The position numbers were made by a program, and so were the translations under genes. The notes under the pieces are model-generated. The model was not told where the DNA came from. It did not search any database and saw nothing but the letters and a program-made list of their open reading frames with translations. This document shows, piece by piece, positions 1 through 5,437 of a stretch of 9,328 nt of DNA (position 1 is the stretch's first letter; the number at the start of each line of letters is the position of its first letter). The DNA comes from Sphingomonadales bacterium (lineage in GTDB: Bacteria > Pseudomonadota > Alphaproteobacteria > Sphingomonadales > Sphingomonadaceae). The DNA lies in the NCBI GenBank assembly GCA_017302775.1, contig JAFLDC010000077.1, forward strand, positions 1 through 9,328, written 5' to 3'.

Positions 1-501
1 GTCGGCTTCGCCGGTAACGCTCATCAGGCCGCTCATCCCCTGAATCAGGAAGTCGTAGCCGCCCTTGTCCTTGTCTGGCCCGGTCTGTCCGAAGCCGGTG
101 ATCGAGCAGTAAATCAGATTGGGCTTCACCGCCTTGAGCGCAGCATAATCAAGGCCGTACTTGGCAAGGCCGCCAACCCGGAAATTTTCGAGTACAATAT
201 CGCTCTGCGCAGCCAACCGGCGGATCAGCGCCTGCCCCTCAGGACGGGAAATATCGACGGCGACCGAGCGCTTGTTGCGGTTGGCGCACAGATAGTAAGC
301 GGAATCGCGCGATCCATCTGGCAAAAACGGTGGCCCCCACCGCCGGGTATCGTCGCCCTGGCCCGGTTGCTCGATCTTGATGACATCCGCTCCCAGATCG
401 CCAAGCATCTGCCCGCACCACGGCCCGGCAAGCACCCGCGACAGGTCGAGAACGGTGATCCCCGCAAGGGGGCCAGTGGGTTCGATAGTCCGGGTCGTCA
501 T
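1..501 (-). CDS. Family III (CaiB/BaiF-type) CoA-transferase, N-terminal part, cut by window edge
   Basis: This is the first 167 residues of a class III CoA-transferase, an enzyme family that moves CoA between carboxylic acids in the cytoplasm. The reading frame stays open to base 1, so the C-terminal half is missing. Visible family features are the N-terminal LDLSRVLAGPWCGQMLGDLGADVIKIE block (residues 18-44, nucleotide-binding-like fold), NRNKRSVAVDI (74-84), DIVLENFRVGGLAKYGLDY (101-119), YCSITGFGQTGP (131-142) and GYDFLIQGMSGLMSVTGEAD (148-167). In the family the catalytic aspartate lies a little after this last block, so it should fall just beyond the edge and cannot be checked. The ATG at 501 fits the normal N terminus; a GGAG lies 11 nt upstream, a long spacing. 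Substrate specificity cannot be read from this part. It lies 115 bp downstream of the receiver gene on the same strand, with no clear terminator or promoter in between. Confidence 0.9.
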   Translation of the reverse strand, partial: MTTRTIEPTGPLAGITVLDLSRVLAGPWCGQMLGDLGADVIKIEQPGQGDDTRRWGPPFLPDGSRDSAYYLCANRNKRSVAVDISRPEGQALIRRLAAQSDIVLENFRVGGLAKYGLDYAALKAVKPNLIYCSITGFGQTGPDKDKGGYDFLIQGMSGLMSVTGEAD

Positions 502-616
502 CAGGAAACAGGCTCCGCGCAGCGCAATCAGGGCGTTGGTCCTGCCTCATAGGCGCGGGTGAAGCGATGCGGAAGGGCTGACGGCAGGCACTGCGGCCCG
601 GCATTGGCCAAGGCAA

Positions 617-1009
617 TCAGGCGAAGGGCTGCAAGCCGTATGGCGGGGTGGCCGAAGCCGAAGCTGTGCCCAGCGCGAATGCCAGCGAGCTCTCGACCGT
701 GTTTGCCGCAAAAGGCTTCTGGATGAAGCCGATCGCGGTGCCGGGCGGATTGGTGATCTGGGCGGGATTGGCCGTCACGAAAATGATTGTGGTGCCATGG
801 CGCTCGGCCAGTTCATGGGCAATGTCCAGACCGGTCGGCCCGTCGCGCAGGTTAAGGTCGACCAAGGCCAGCTGCGGGGCCCCGGTCACGGTCTGGGCAC
901 TTTCACGGTCGGCGACAATCCCGATTACGCGAAACCCGGCACCCGCAACGATATCCTCAAGGTCAAGTGCCACGAGGAATTCGTCTTCCACGATCAGGAT
1001 TTCAGTCAT
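617..1009 (-). CDS. Single-domain response regulator (SdrG/MrrA-like receiver)
   Basis: A 130-residue stand-alone receiver domain with no output domain. Key residues are present: acidic pocket E8-D9-E10 (LIVEDEF), phosphoacceptor D51 in LALVDLNLRDG, T79 in IIFVTANP, and K98 in FIQKPF. The IIFVTANP and QKPF segments resemble the PhyR receiver and the stand-alone alphaproteobacterial receivers SdrG (Sphingomonas) and MrrA (Caulobacter), which exchange phosphate with HWE/HisKA_2 kinases and tune the GSR; the assignment to that group is inference. The C terminus carries about 15 extra residues rich in Ala, Ser and Pro. I chose the ATG at 1009; a GTG at 1018 in the same frame is possible. It lies 31 bp downstream of the paralogous sigma-factor gene on the same strand, so the two probably form one transcript. 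Likely role: a phosphate sink or relay for the kinase at 2864-4546 or related kinases. Confidence 0.9.
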   Translation of the reverse strand: MTEILIVEDEFLVALDLEDIVAGAGFRVIGIVADRESAQTVTGAPQLALVDLNLRDGPTGLDIAHELAERHGTTIIFVTANPAQITNPPGTAIGFIQKPFAANTVESSLAFALGTASASATPPYGLQPFA

Positions 1010-1040
1010 GGTGCTCACGCGAAACTGCCTGATGCGTCCG

Positions 1041-1673
1041 TCACGCCGCTCGCGCCGGACTCTGGCCGTTGGCGGCGGCCTGCATCTCGGCGAACAGCAG
1101 GTCCATCGCATCGCCTTCCAGCACATAATCATGCCGCGCATCGGGCAGTACGCCGCTATCAAGCGCAGCCATCAGCATCGCCCTGGCGCGGCAGATACGG
1201 CTCTTGACCGTGCCCAGCGCAACGCCGCAGATGTCAGCGATCTCATCATAAGCGAAGTCCCCGACGGCGGCGAGGATCAAAGCCTCGCGATTGGCGGGGG
1301 GCAGCGTTTCCAGGGCGCGCATCACATCGGCCAGCCCGACGACTGCTTCCTGATTGCCGCGCGTGCAAAGCGTCCGCTCTGCCAGTTCCTGATCATATTC
1401 ACCCACAAAGCGCGTGCGGCGCGTCTCGCTGTAAAACTGGTTGCGCAGAATGGTGAAGGTCCATGCCTTGAAATTGGTGCCGGCACGATAGGATGCACGC
1501 GCGGCCCAGGCCTTCATCATGGTTTCCTGCGCCAGATCGTCCGCCCGGTCGCGGCAGCCGCACAGGCTACGGGCGAAAGCGCGGAGATGTGCGGCAATGC
1601 CTTCGAGTTGCCTGCGAAACTCGCGGTCGGTCAGCGGCGTTTCCATATCGGCGATCTGAGCGAGGGTTTGCAT
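1041..1673 (-). CDS. EcfG-type (ECF15-like) sigma factor, paralogue
   Basis: A 210-residue ECF sigma factor. Region 2 spans about residues 23-90 (HLRAFARSLCG, ADDLAQETMMKAWAARASY, KAWTFTILRNQFYSETRR) and region 4 about 113-170 (LADVMRALETLPPANREAL, FAYDEIADICGVALGTVKSRICRAR). Both are very like the EcfG at 4887-5429, so this is a second GSR-type sigma factor. It differs by a tail of about 40 residues after region 4 (SGVLPDARHDYVLEGDAMDL and on to AAA) that the other copy lacks. The ATG at 1673 is chosen because GGAG sits at 1681-1684 with 7-nt spacing; the in-frame ATG at 1646 has no ribosome-binding site. An EcfG-type promoter lies at 1708-1733, giving a short leader and implying autoregulation or control by the main EcfG. 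No nepR copy is attached, so this factor would have to share the NepR at 4709-4894 or escape it. It is probably co-transcribed with the receiver at 617-1009. Confidence 0.92.
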   Translation of the reverse strand: MQTLAQIADMETPLTDREFRRQLEGIAAHLRAFARSLCGCRDRADDLAQETMMKAWAARASYRAGTNFKAWTFTILRNQFYSETRRTRFVGEYDQELAERTLCTRGNQEAVVGLADVMRALETLPPANREALILAAVGDFAYDEIADICGVALGTVKSRICRARAMLMAALDSGVLPDARHDYVLEGDAMDLLFAEMQAAANGQSPARAA

Positions 1674-1707
1674 ATCGGGACTCCGAAGGCGATGACGATG
1701 CCCCCCC

Positions 1708-1733
1708 AACACAGCAGCCAGCCAAAGAGTTCC
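1708..1733 (-). promoter_or_regulatory. EcfG-type promoter for the paralogous sigma gene
   Basis: On the minus strand GGAAC (1733-1729) is followed by 17 bases and TGTT (1711-1708), close to the known alphaproteobacterial EcfG consensus GGAAC-N16/17-CGTT. A start site about 8 nt downstream falls near 1700, giving a leader of roughly 27 nt to the ATG at 1673. A run of seven G residues (minus strand, 1707-1701) covers the predicted start site. The -10 has T in place of the consensus first C. Confidence 0.6.
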
Positions 1734-1760
1734 CGGTGCTTGGTTTTTTTGGCCACAGCT

Positions 1761-1785
1761 GGAACCATTGATCGCCGTCTTCGTT
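1761..1785 (+). promoter_or_regulatory. EcfG promoter, perfect consensus, reading toward phyR
   Basis: GGAAC (1761-1765), 16 bases, CGTT (1782-1785) matches the EcfG consensus exactly. Transcription would start near 1793 and run toward phyR at 2039, leaving a leader of about 245 nt, which is long. It is the only EcfG-type element found upstream of phyR. It could instead serve a small RNA or leader ORF, because a short GC-rich hairpin lies at 1943-1955. Confidence 0.7.
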
Positions 1786-1942
1786 GAACGAGGGTGTTAA
1801 TGCGGCGAAACGCGGCACGGCAAAGGCGTGCGAGCGCAAGGCGGGCAGCGCGAAAGCAGTGGCAGGGAAATGGCAGTGGCGACACGAGTGGCTCATGGTT
1901 ACTACGGTGCCTGTGCATCGCGGCGGCACCCTTGTGCCGGAT

Positions 1943-1965
1943 GGGGCACTGCCCCTACTTTCCTT
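1943..1965 (+). terminator. Weak GC hairpin in phyR leader, possible terminator or attenuator
   Basis: GGGGC (1943-1947), a 3-nt loop and GCCCC (1951-1955) form a perfect 5-bp stem, followed by the pyrimidine-rich TACTTTCCTT. A second small hairpin (GGCAC-CCTT-GTGCC) lies just upstream, near 1925-1938. The stem is short and the T-tract is interrupted, so termination would be partial at best. Confidence 0.25.
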
Positions 1966-1973
1966 GCGCAACC

Positions 1974-1979
1974 TATAAT
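1974..1979 (+). promoter_or_regulatory. Candidate housekeeping -10 (TATAAT) for phyR
   Basis: A perfect TATAAT lies 59 nt before the phyR ATG. No good TTGACA-like -35 stands 16-18 bp upstream; the best is CTGCCC at a 19-bp spacing. It could give phyR basal expression independent of EcfG, but half of the promoter is unsupported. Confidence 0.3.
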
Positions 1980-2038
1980 GCCGGCCTATCCGTTGAATTC
2001 GCCCCCAACCGCATTGTCCGCCAAGGTTCGTTGATCGC

Positions 2039-2830
2039 ATGAGCTATTCTGAGCATCTTTCCGGCAAACTGCCGCTGCTTCGTCGCTATGCCCGCGCATT
2101 GTGCGGCTCTCAACAGTCAGGTGACGCATATGTCCGTGCCCTGCTGGAAGGTGCGATCGCCGATCCGGCCTTGCGTCAGGAAATCGGGGAAGGCCGGGTG
2201 GAGCTTTATCGGGCCTTCACGCGGCTATGGAGCGCCGGCCATGTCGAGATGGTCGGGAACGACGGCATTGACCGTAATGAACGCGCCAGCCAGCTGCGGC
2301 TGGCCGGCATCCCGCCGGAGCATCGCCAGGCGCTGCTCCTGACAACGCTTGAGGAATTCTCGGCGAGCGAAGCTGGAGCGATACTTGGGCTCGGCGGAGA
2401 CGCGGTCGAAGCGCTGGTGGCGCAGGCTGTTGCAGAAATCGATGACGAAACCGCCACGAGCGTAATGATCATCGAGGATGAACCGCTGATCGCCATGCAG
2501 CTGGAAGCATTGGTCAGCGACATCGGCCACCGGGTTGTTGCCACCGCGACCACCCGTACCCAGGCCGTGGACGCCTTTCGGCAGCACCAGCCGGGCCTGG
2601 TCCTGGCCGATATCCAATTGGCTGATGCCAGTTCGGGGATCGACGCGGTTGAAGATATTCTCGCGATCGGGGAGGTGCCGGTGGTGTTCATTACCGCTTA
2701 TCCGGAACGGCTGCTGACTGGTGAGCGGCCGGAACCAACCTATCTGGTAACCAAGCCCTTCCGCGAAGAAACCGTTCGGGCAGCCATCAGTCAGGCATTG
2801 TTCTTTGCGGTGGCCCAGCCGGCCGACTGA
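2039..2830 (+). CDS. phyR: PhyR, general stress response anti-anti-sigma response regulator
   Basis: A 263-residue protein with the inverted PhyR layout: an EcfG-like output domain at the N terminus (about 1-135) and a receiver at the C terminus (about 142-260). The N-terminal part opens with LPLLRRYARALCGSQQSGDAYV, the PhyR signature, and keeps a region-4-like block (IPPEHRQALLLTTLEEFSASEAGAIL). Receiver residues are E146-D147-E148, phosphoacceptor D191 (VLADIQLAD), T219 (VFITAYPE) and K239 (VTKPF). In the established mechanism, phosphorylation exposes the sigma-like domain, which binds NepR and releases EcfG. The length is normal and no key residue is missing. The start is the ATG at 2039; the only ribosome-binding-like sequence is AAGG (2023-2026), 12 nt away and therefore weak. 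It converges on the histidine kinase with a 33-bp gap and no visible terminator. Likely promoters lie at 1761-1785 and 1974-1979. Confidence 0.97.
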   Translation: MSYSEHLSGKLPLLRRYARALCGSQQSGDAYVRALLEGAIADPALRQEIGEGRVELYRAFTRLWSAGHVEMVGNDGIDRNERASQLRLAGIPPEHRQALLLTTLEEFSASEAGAILGLGGDAVEALVAQAVAEIDDETATSVMIIEDEPLIAMQLEALVSDIGHRVVATATTRTQAVDAFRQHQPGLVLADIQLADASSGIDAVEDILAIGEVPVVFITAYPERLLTGERPEPTYLVTKPFREETVRAAISQALFFAVAQPAD

Positions 2831-2863
2831 CGGCACGGGCAAAACGCTGTACCGCGGAACGGG

Positions 2864-4546
2864 CTAACCGGAGCGCGGCTGCCGAAGGGCGAATTCGCCG
2901 CTGTCGCGCACCGGAACCTTCAGGCGGCAAAACACGCCGCTCTTGCCAAATTGCAGATCGACCGATGCCTTCAGTTCGTGCGCGACGATTTTTTCGATCA
3001 GGTCAAGGCCGAAGCCGCGGCGTGCCGGTGGCGTAACTTCAGGTCCACCGATTTCGCGCCATTCCACGTCGCAAACTCCCGGTTCGGCCAGCGCCCAGCG
3101 TACCGAAACCCGTCCATCCGGTGAACTGAGCGCGCCGTATTTGGCGGCATTGGTGGCCAGCTCGTGCAGCGCCAGGCCGAGCGACAGGGCATCGTTCGGG
3201 GCAAGGGCAATGTCCGGCCCGTCAACATCCGCATGCGGATCGTCAGGATCGAGATATGGCGCCAGTTCGCTGGTCACCACGTCGCGCAGCGGCGCGTCGT
3301 TCCAATCGCGCTGGGCCAACAGATCGTGTGTCGCCGAAAGTGCCCTGATCCGGCCGGTGAGACCTTCCGAAAACTCATCGATGTCGCGGGATCGGCGCCG
3401 GGTCAGCGAGACGATCGACAAGACGTTCGCCAAGGTGTTCTTGACCCGATGGTTCAGTTCGCGCGTGAGGGACAGCCGGATCCCGCTCTGCGCCGTGAGC
3501 CACTCCAGCACCTTGCGATCCTCGGTGGCGCGGGCGGTGAACAACCACGACAAAGCCAGAATCAGCAAGCTGACGATCAATCCGAACAACAGTGTCAGCC
3601 GCGAAGAGGGGCTGAGCATCCGAGGTTCGACACTGCTGACCGTCAGTGTCCAGGTACGATCGCCGATCTGGACCGGGCGAGACAAGGTTTCGACCACGTC
3701 ACCGCTGTTGCTGTCAGCGGCCGCCAGCAAATTGGCGGGAGTGGCTGGCCCATCGTAAATTCTGACGCTGATGTGTTCATGCGGAACGCGCCGCAGCGCA
3801 GTCTTGAGAAATTCGTTGGCCCGGATCGGGGAATAGACGAAGCCCTTCAGCGGGCCCTTGGTCCAGTTCCTGCCGCTTCCCTCGCGCTGGAATACGGGCA
3901 CATAGATCAGAAATCCGGCCGCGCCGGGCCGATCGGCATCCTGAAGCAGGTGGACCTTGCCAGATACCGCTGCCTTGCCGCTGCTGATTGCAGCGTCCAG
4001 CGCGGCGCGGCGAACCGGCTCCGAATACATGTCGTAACCGATGACCGCGCGGTTCGTGGGCGTGGACGGCGCCAGGGTCGCAATCACCGCCATCTCGGCA
4101 AAGGGCGATGTCGGCGCGGGGTGAACCGAAAAACCATCATCGCCGGCAAGCGCGCGCTGCTCGCGTTCAAACCGGGGTGCTTCGTTCGCCCGGATCCACC
4201 TGACCCAGCCCACGCCCAGCACCCCGCGCTCATTCGCCCGCTCTCCCATATCAAGGATCAGGCTATCCAGTTCGTCCCGTCGCACTTCCAGTGAAGCAGA
4301 AAAAGGCGAGGCTGCCGCGTTAAGATAAACGGCATTTTCGCCAGCCTTGTATTGCAGTTCATTCGACAGGTCCGAAGCCTGCATATCCAACTGTGCACGC
4401 CGCGCCGTGCGATCCAGCTGTTCGAATTTGGCGATAAACAGGGCAGTAGCCAGAAGTCCCAGTGAAAACAGAGCCAGCGGCAGTGCACGCGGGAAGCGAT
4501 GGAACCACGCCTGCTTGCTCACCCGTTCCAGCAGCGCTTTGTCCAT
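2864..4546 (-). CDS. CHASE-domain membrane sensor histidine kinase, HWE family
   Basis: A 560-residue kinase. Transmembrane helices lie at about 21-39 and 316-337 and enclose an extracytoplasmic CHASE sensor domain (about 72-265). Characteristic CHASE stretches are GWVRWIRANEAPRFEREQRA and VIGYDMYSEPVRRAALDAAI, then GFLIYVPVF. The phosphoacceptor is H366 (RELNHRVKNTLANV), the N-box is LHELATNAAKYGAL with N466, the HWE-defining W-x-E is W496-R-E498, and the G-box is RGFGLDLIEKIVAHEL. HWE/HisKA_2 kinases are the known partners of PhyR-type receivers, and one usually sits at the GSR locus (PhyK or PhyP types), so PhyR and the receiver at 617-1009 are the likely targets. The ATG at 4546 is chosen for AGGGA at 4556-4560 with 9-nt spacing; the longer frame upstream runs through the promoter. 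CHASE ligands vary and cannot be predicted here. One arm of the 4610-4636 promoter pair drives it. Confidence 0.93.
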   Translation of the reverse strand: MDKALLERVSKQAWFHRFPRALPLALFSLGLLATALFIAKFEQLDRTARRAQLDMQASDLSNELQYKAGENAVYLNAAASPFSASLEVRRDELDSLILDMGERANERGVLGVGWVRWIRANEAPRFEREQRALAGDDGFSVHPAPTSPFAEMAVIATLAPSTPTNRAVIGYDMYSEPVRRAALDAAISSGKAAVSGKVHLLQDADRPGAAGFLIYVPVFQREGSGRNWTKGPLKGFVYSPIRANEFLKTALRRVPHEHISVRIYDGPATPANLLAAADSNSGDVVETLSRPVQIGDRTWTLTVSSVEPRMLSPSSRLTLLFGLIVSLLILALSWLFTARATEDRKVLEWLTAQSGIRLSLTRELNHRVKNTLANVLSIVSLTRRRSRDIDEFSEGLTGRIRALSATHDLLAQRDWNDAPLRDVVTSELAPYLDPDDPHADVDGPDIALAPNDALSLGLALHELATNAAKYGALSSPDGRVSVRWALAEPGVCDVEWREIGGPEVTPPARRGFGLDLIEKIVAHELKASVDLQFGKSGVFCRLKVPVRDSGEFALRQPRSG

Positions 4547-4609
4547 GCCCCGATTTCCCTGCTCACGTTGTGCGCTTGCCCTGCACGCCAGGCCAATGCC
4601 GTAACAGGG

Positions 4610-4636
4610 GGAACCAAACACCCGCGGGTTTGTTCC
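4610..4636. promoter_or_regulatory. Overlapping bidirectional EcfG-type promoter, nepR (+) and kinase (-)
   Basis: GGAAC (4610-4614), 17 bases and GTTCC (4632-4636). On the plus strand this reads GGAAC-N16-TGTT, with a start near 4642 and about 67 nt of leader to nepR. On the minus strand it reads GGAAC-N16-GGTT (GGAAC 4636-4632, GGTT 4615-4612), with a start near 4604 and about 58 nt to the kinase. The reverse complement of the -35 supplies the GTT of the opposite -10, so one 27-bp block serves both directions. A palindrome (ACCCGCGGGT, 4620-4629) lies between the arms. First -10 bases differ from the consensus C. Confidence 0.65.
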
Positions 4637-4639
4637 GTA

Positions 4640-4653
4640 CTTGCCATGGCAAG
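4640..4653. repeat. Perfect 14-bp palindrome at predicted nepR start site
   Basis: CTTGCCATGGCAAG is identical to its reverse complement. It begins 6 bp after the plus-strand -10 (TGTT, 4631-4634), so it covers the predicted transcription start of nepR. It could be an operator or a 5'-end hairpin. It also contains an in-frame ATG (4646) that would extend NepR by 21 residues, which I consider unlikely. Confidence 0.5.
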
Positions 4654-4708
4654 CCATGCTGATCTAGGCAACATCGATAGGCGCGACGGCTCGTGCCGGA
4701 CGGAGTAT

Positions 4709-4894
4709 ATGTTGAGGAAGCCGCAGCACGATCAATCCGGGACTCACCGGCGCAAAGACGACGCAAAGCGAAAGGCCGCGCAACCGGGATGGGCCGATGG
4801 CTTGCGCAAGCTTTACGATGATGTGGTGTCCGAACCCTTGCCTGAAAGCTTCCATGATCTGCTGGCGAAGCTTGATCAGGCGGATGATGGCTAA
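4709..4894 (+). CDS. nepR: NepR, anti-sigma factor of EcfG
   Basis: A 61-residue protein with the NepR hallmark at residues 28-55: WADGLRKLYDDVVSEPLPES, then FHDLLAKL. In the family these two short helices wrap around EcfG in unstressed cells and around the sigma-like domain of phosphorylated PhyR under stress. The first 27 residues are basic and polar (HRRKDDAKRK) and probably disordered, which is usual. The start is the ATG at 4709, preceded by GGAG at 4702-4705 with a tight 3-nt gap; it gives the normal family length of about 60 residues. An upstream in-frame ATG at 4646 lies in the palindrome next to the predicted transcription start and is disfavoured. The stop overlaps the ecfG start by 8 nt, giving translational coupling that keeps anti-sigma and sigma in proportion. 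The promoter is the plus arm of 4610-4636, consistent with feedback by EcfG. Confidence 0.95.
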   Translation: MLRKPQHDQSGTHRRKDDAKRKAAQPGWADGLRKLYDDVVSEPLPESFHDLLAKLDQADDG

Positions 4895-5429
4895 CACGGT
4901 TGATGAAACCGCAGCGGCCGGCAACGCCGGGGCTGATCCGGCGTTTCGTGAGGGATTGCTGGCACTTATTCCGCATCTCCGGGCCTTCGCCCGTGGTTTG
5001 TGCGGGCAGCATGATCAGGCAGATGATCTTGTTCAGGAAACGGTGATGAAAGCCTGGGCTGCGCGCCGCCGGTTCGAACCGGGGACCAGCATGAAGGCCT
5101 GGACCTTCACCATCTTGCGCAATACTTTTCTGAACGAGGTACGCCGGTCCAACCGTTTGACCGAACTGCCCGATGATGGCGATCATCCTTCGCTGGTTGC
5201 GGCGCCGACACAGGAAGAAGGCGTCCACGTGGCCGACCTTGAAGCCGCGTTGCACCGTCTGCCGGACGACCGGCGAGAGGCATTGCTGCTGGTCGGTGCA
5301 GGCGGGTTTTCCTATGACGAGGCGGCGGCGATCTGCGGAGTCCCATCTGGAACCATCAAGAGCCGGGTGGCACGCGGCCGGGCCCAGTTGATGACCATTC
5401 TGGGAGAGGAGCCGCCGGCTCGGCCGTGA
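4887..5429 (+). CDS. ecfG: EcfG, general stress response ECF sigma factor
   Basis: A 180-residue ECF sigma factor of the EcfG type. Region 2 is about residues 25-90 (LIPHLRAFARGLCGQHDQAD, DLVQETVMKAWAARRRF, MKAWTFTILRNTFLNEVRR), and region 4 is about 115-170 (ADLEAALHRLPDDRREALLL, FSYDEAAAICGVPSGTIKSR, VARGRAQL). It directs RNA polymerase to GGAAC-N16/17-CGTT promoters once NepR is withdrawn by phosphorylated PhyR. Two adjacent ATGs exist (4884 and 4887); I chose 4887 because AGG at 4878-4880 then has 6-nt spacing. It overlaps nepR by 8 nt. Position next to nepR marks this copy as the principal GSR sigma, and the gene at 1041-1673 as the paralogue. Its TGA abuts the stop of sodB on the other strand. 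Confidence 0.95.
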   Translation: MANTVDETAAAGNAGADPAFREGLLALIPHLRAFARGLCGQHDQADDLVQETVMKAWAARRRFEPGTSMKAWTFTILRNTFLNEVRRSNRLTELPDDGDHPSLVAAPTQEEGVHVADLEAALHRLPDDRREALLLVGAGGFSYDEAAAICGVPSGTIKSRVARGRAQLMTILGEEPPARP

Positions 5430-5437
5430 TCAGCCGG
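5415..5437. terminator. Inverted repeat spanning the ecfG/sodB stop codons
   Basis: CCGGCT (5415-5420) and AGCCGG (5432-5437) form a 6-bp stem around an 11-nt loop holding most of both stop codons. A smaller hairpin (GAGCC-GCC-GGCTC) overlaps its left side. No T-tract follows in either direction, so intrinsic termination is doubtful. Confidence 0.2.

Larger units (their letters stand above)
1674..2038. other. Non-coding region between sigma paralogue and phyR
   Basis: This 365-bp stretch holds the two outward-facing EcfG-type promoters, a T7 run at 1744-1750, a GC hairpin at 1943-1955 and a TATAAT at 1974-1979. Short open frames exist on both strands. One plus-strand frame (ATG 1800, AGGG 5 nt upstream) ends in a TGA that overlaps the phyR ATG. 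Its product is an Arg/Ala-rich low-complexity sequence with no recognisable domain, so I do not call it a gene. Confidence 0.6.

Noticed and set aside
1631..1768. 45-residue minus-strand frame with a membrane-like segment (LFGWLLCWGGIVIAFGVPI)
   Set aside because: It spans the sigma-gene promoter and overlaps the sigma start in another frame, has no ribosome-binding site and is not a known small protein.
648..1787. 379-residue plus-strand open frame opposite the sigma paralogue and receiver
   Set aside because: It is a high-GC shadow; the minus-strand frames in the same place have full sigma and receiver motifs, and this product matches nothing I recognise.
2856..2880. GGAAC between phyR and the kinase
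   Set aside because: No CGTT-like -10 follows at 16-17 bp; the gap is between convergent genes.
3164..4294. 376-residue plus-strand open frame opposite the histidine kinase
   Set aside because: The kinase on the minus strand has complete CHASE, H-box and N-box motifs; this frame is a shadow rich in Arg and Gln.
4501..4527. GGAAC-N18-CGTT inside the kinase gene
   Set aside because: The spacer is 18, outside the 16-17 range, and it lies in coding sequence near the kinase start facing no separate gene.
4547..4657. N-terminal extension of the histidine kinase by 37 residues
   Set aside because: It covers the shared promoter and predicted start site; the ATG at 4546 has a good ribosome-binding site.
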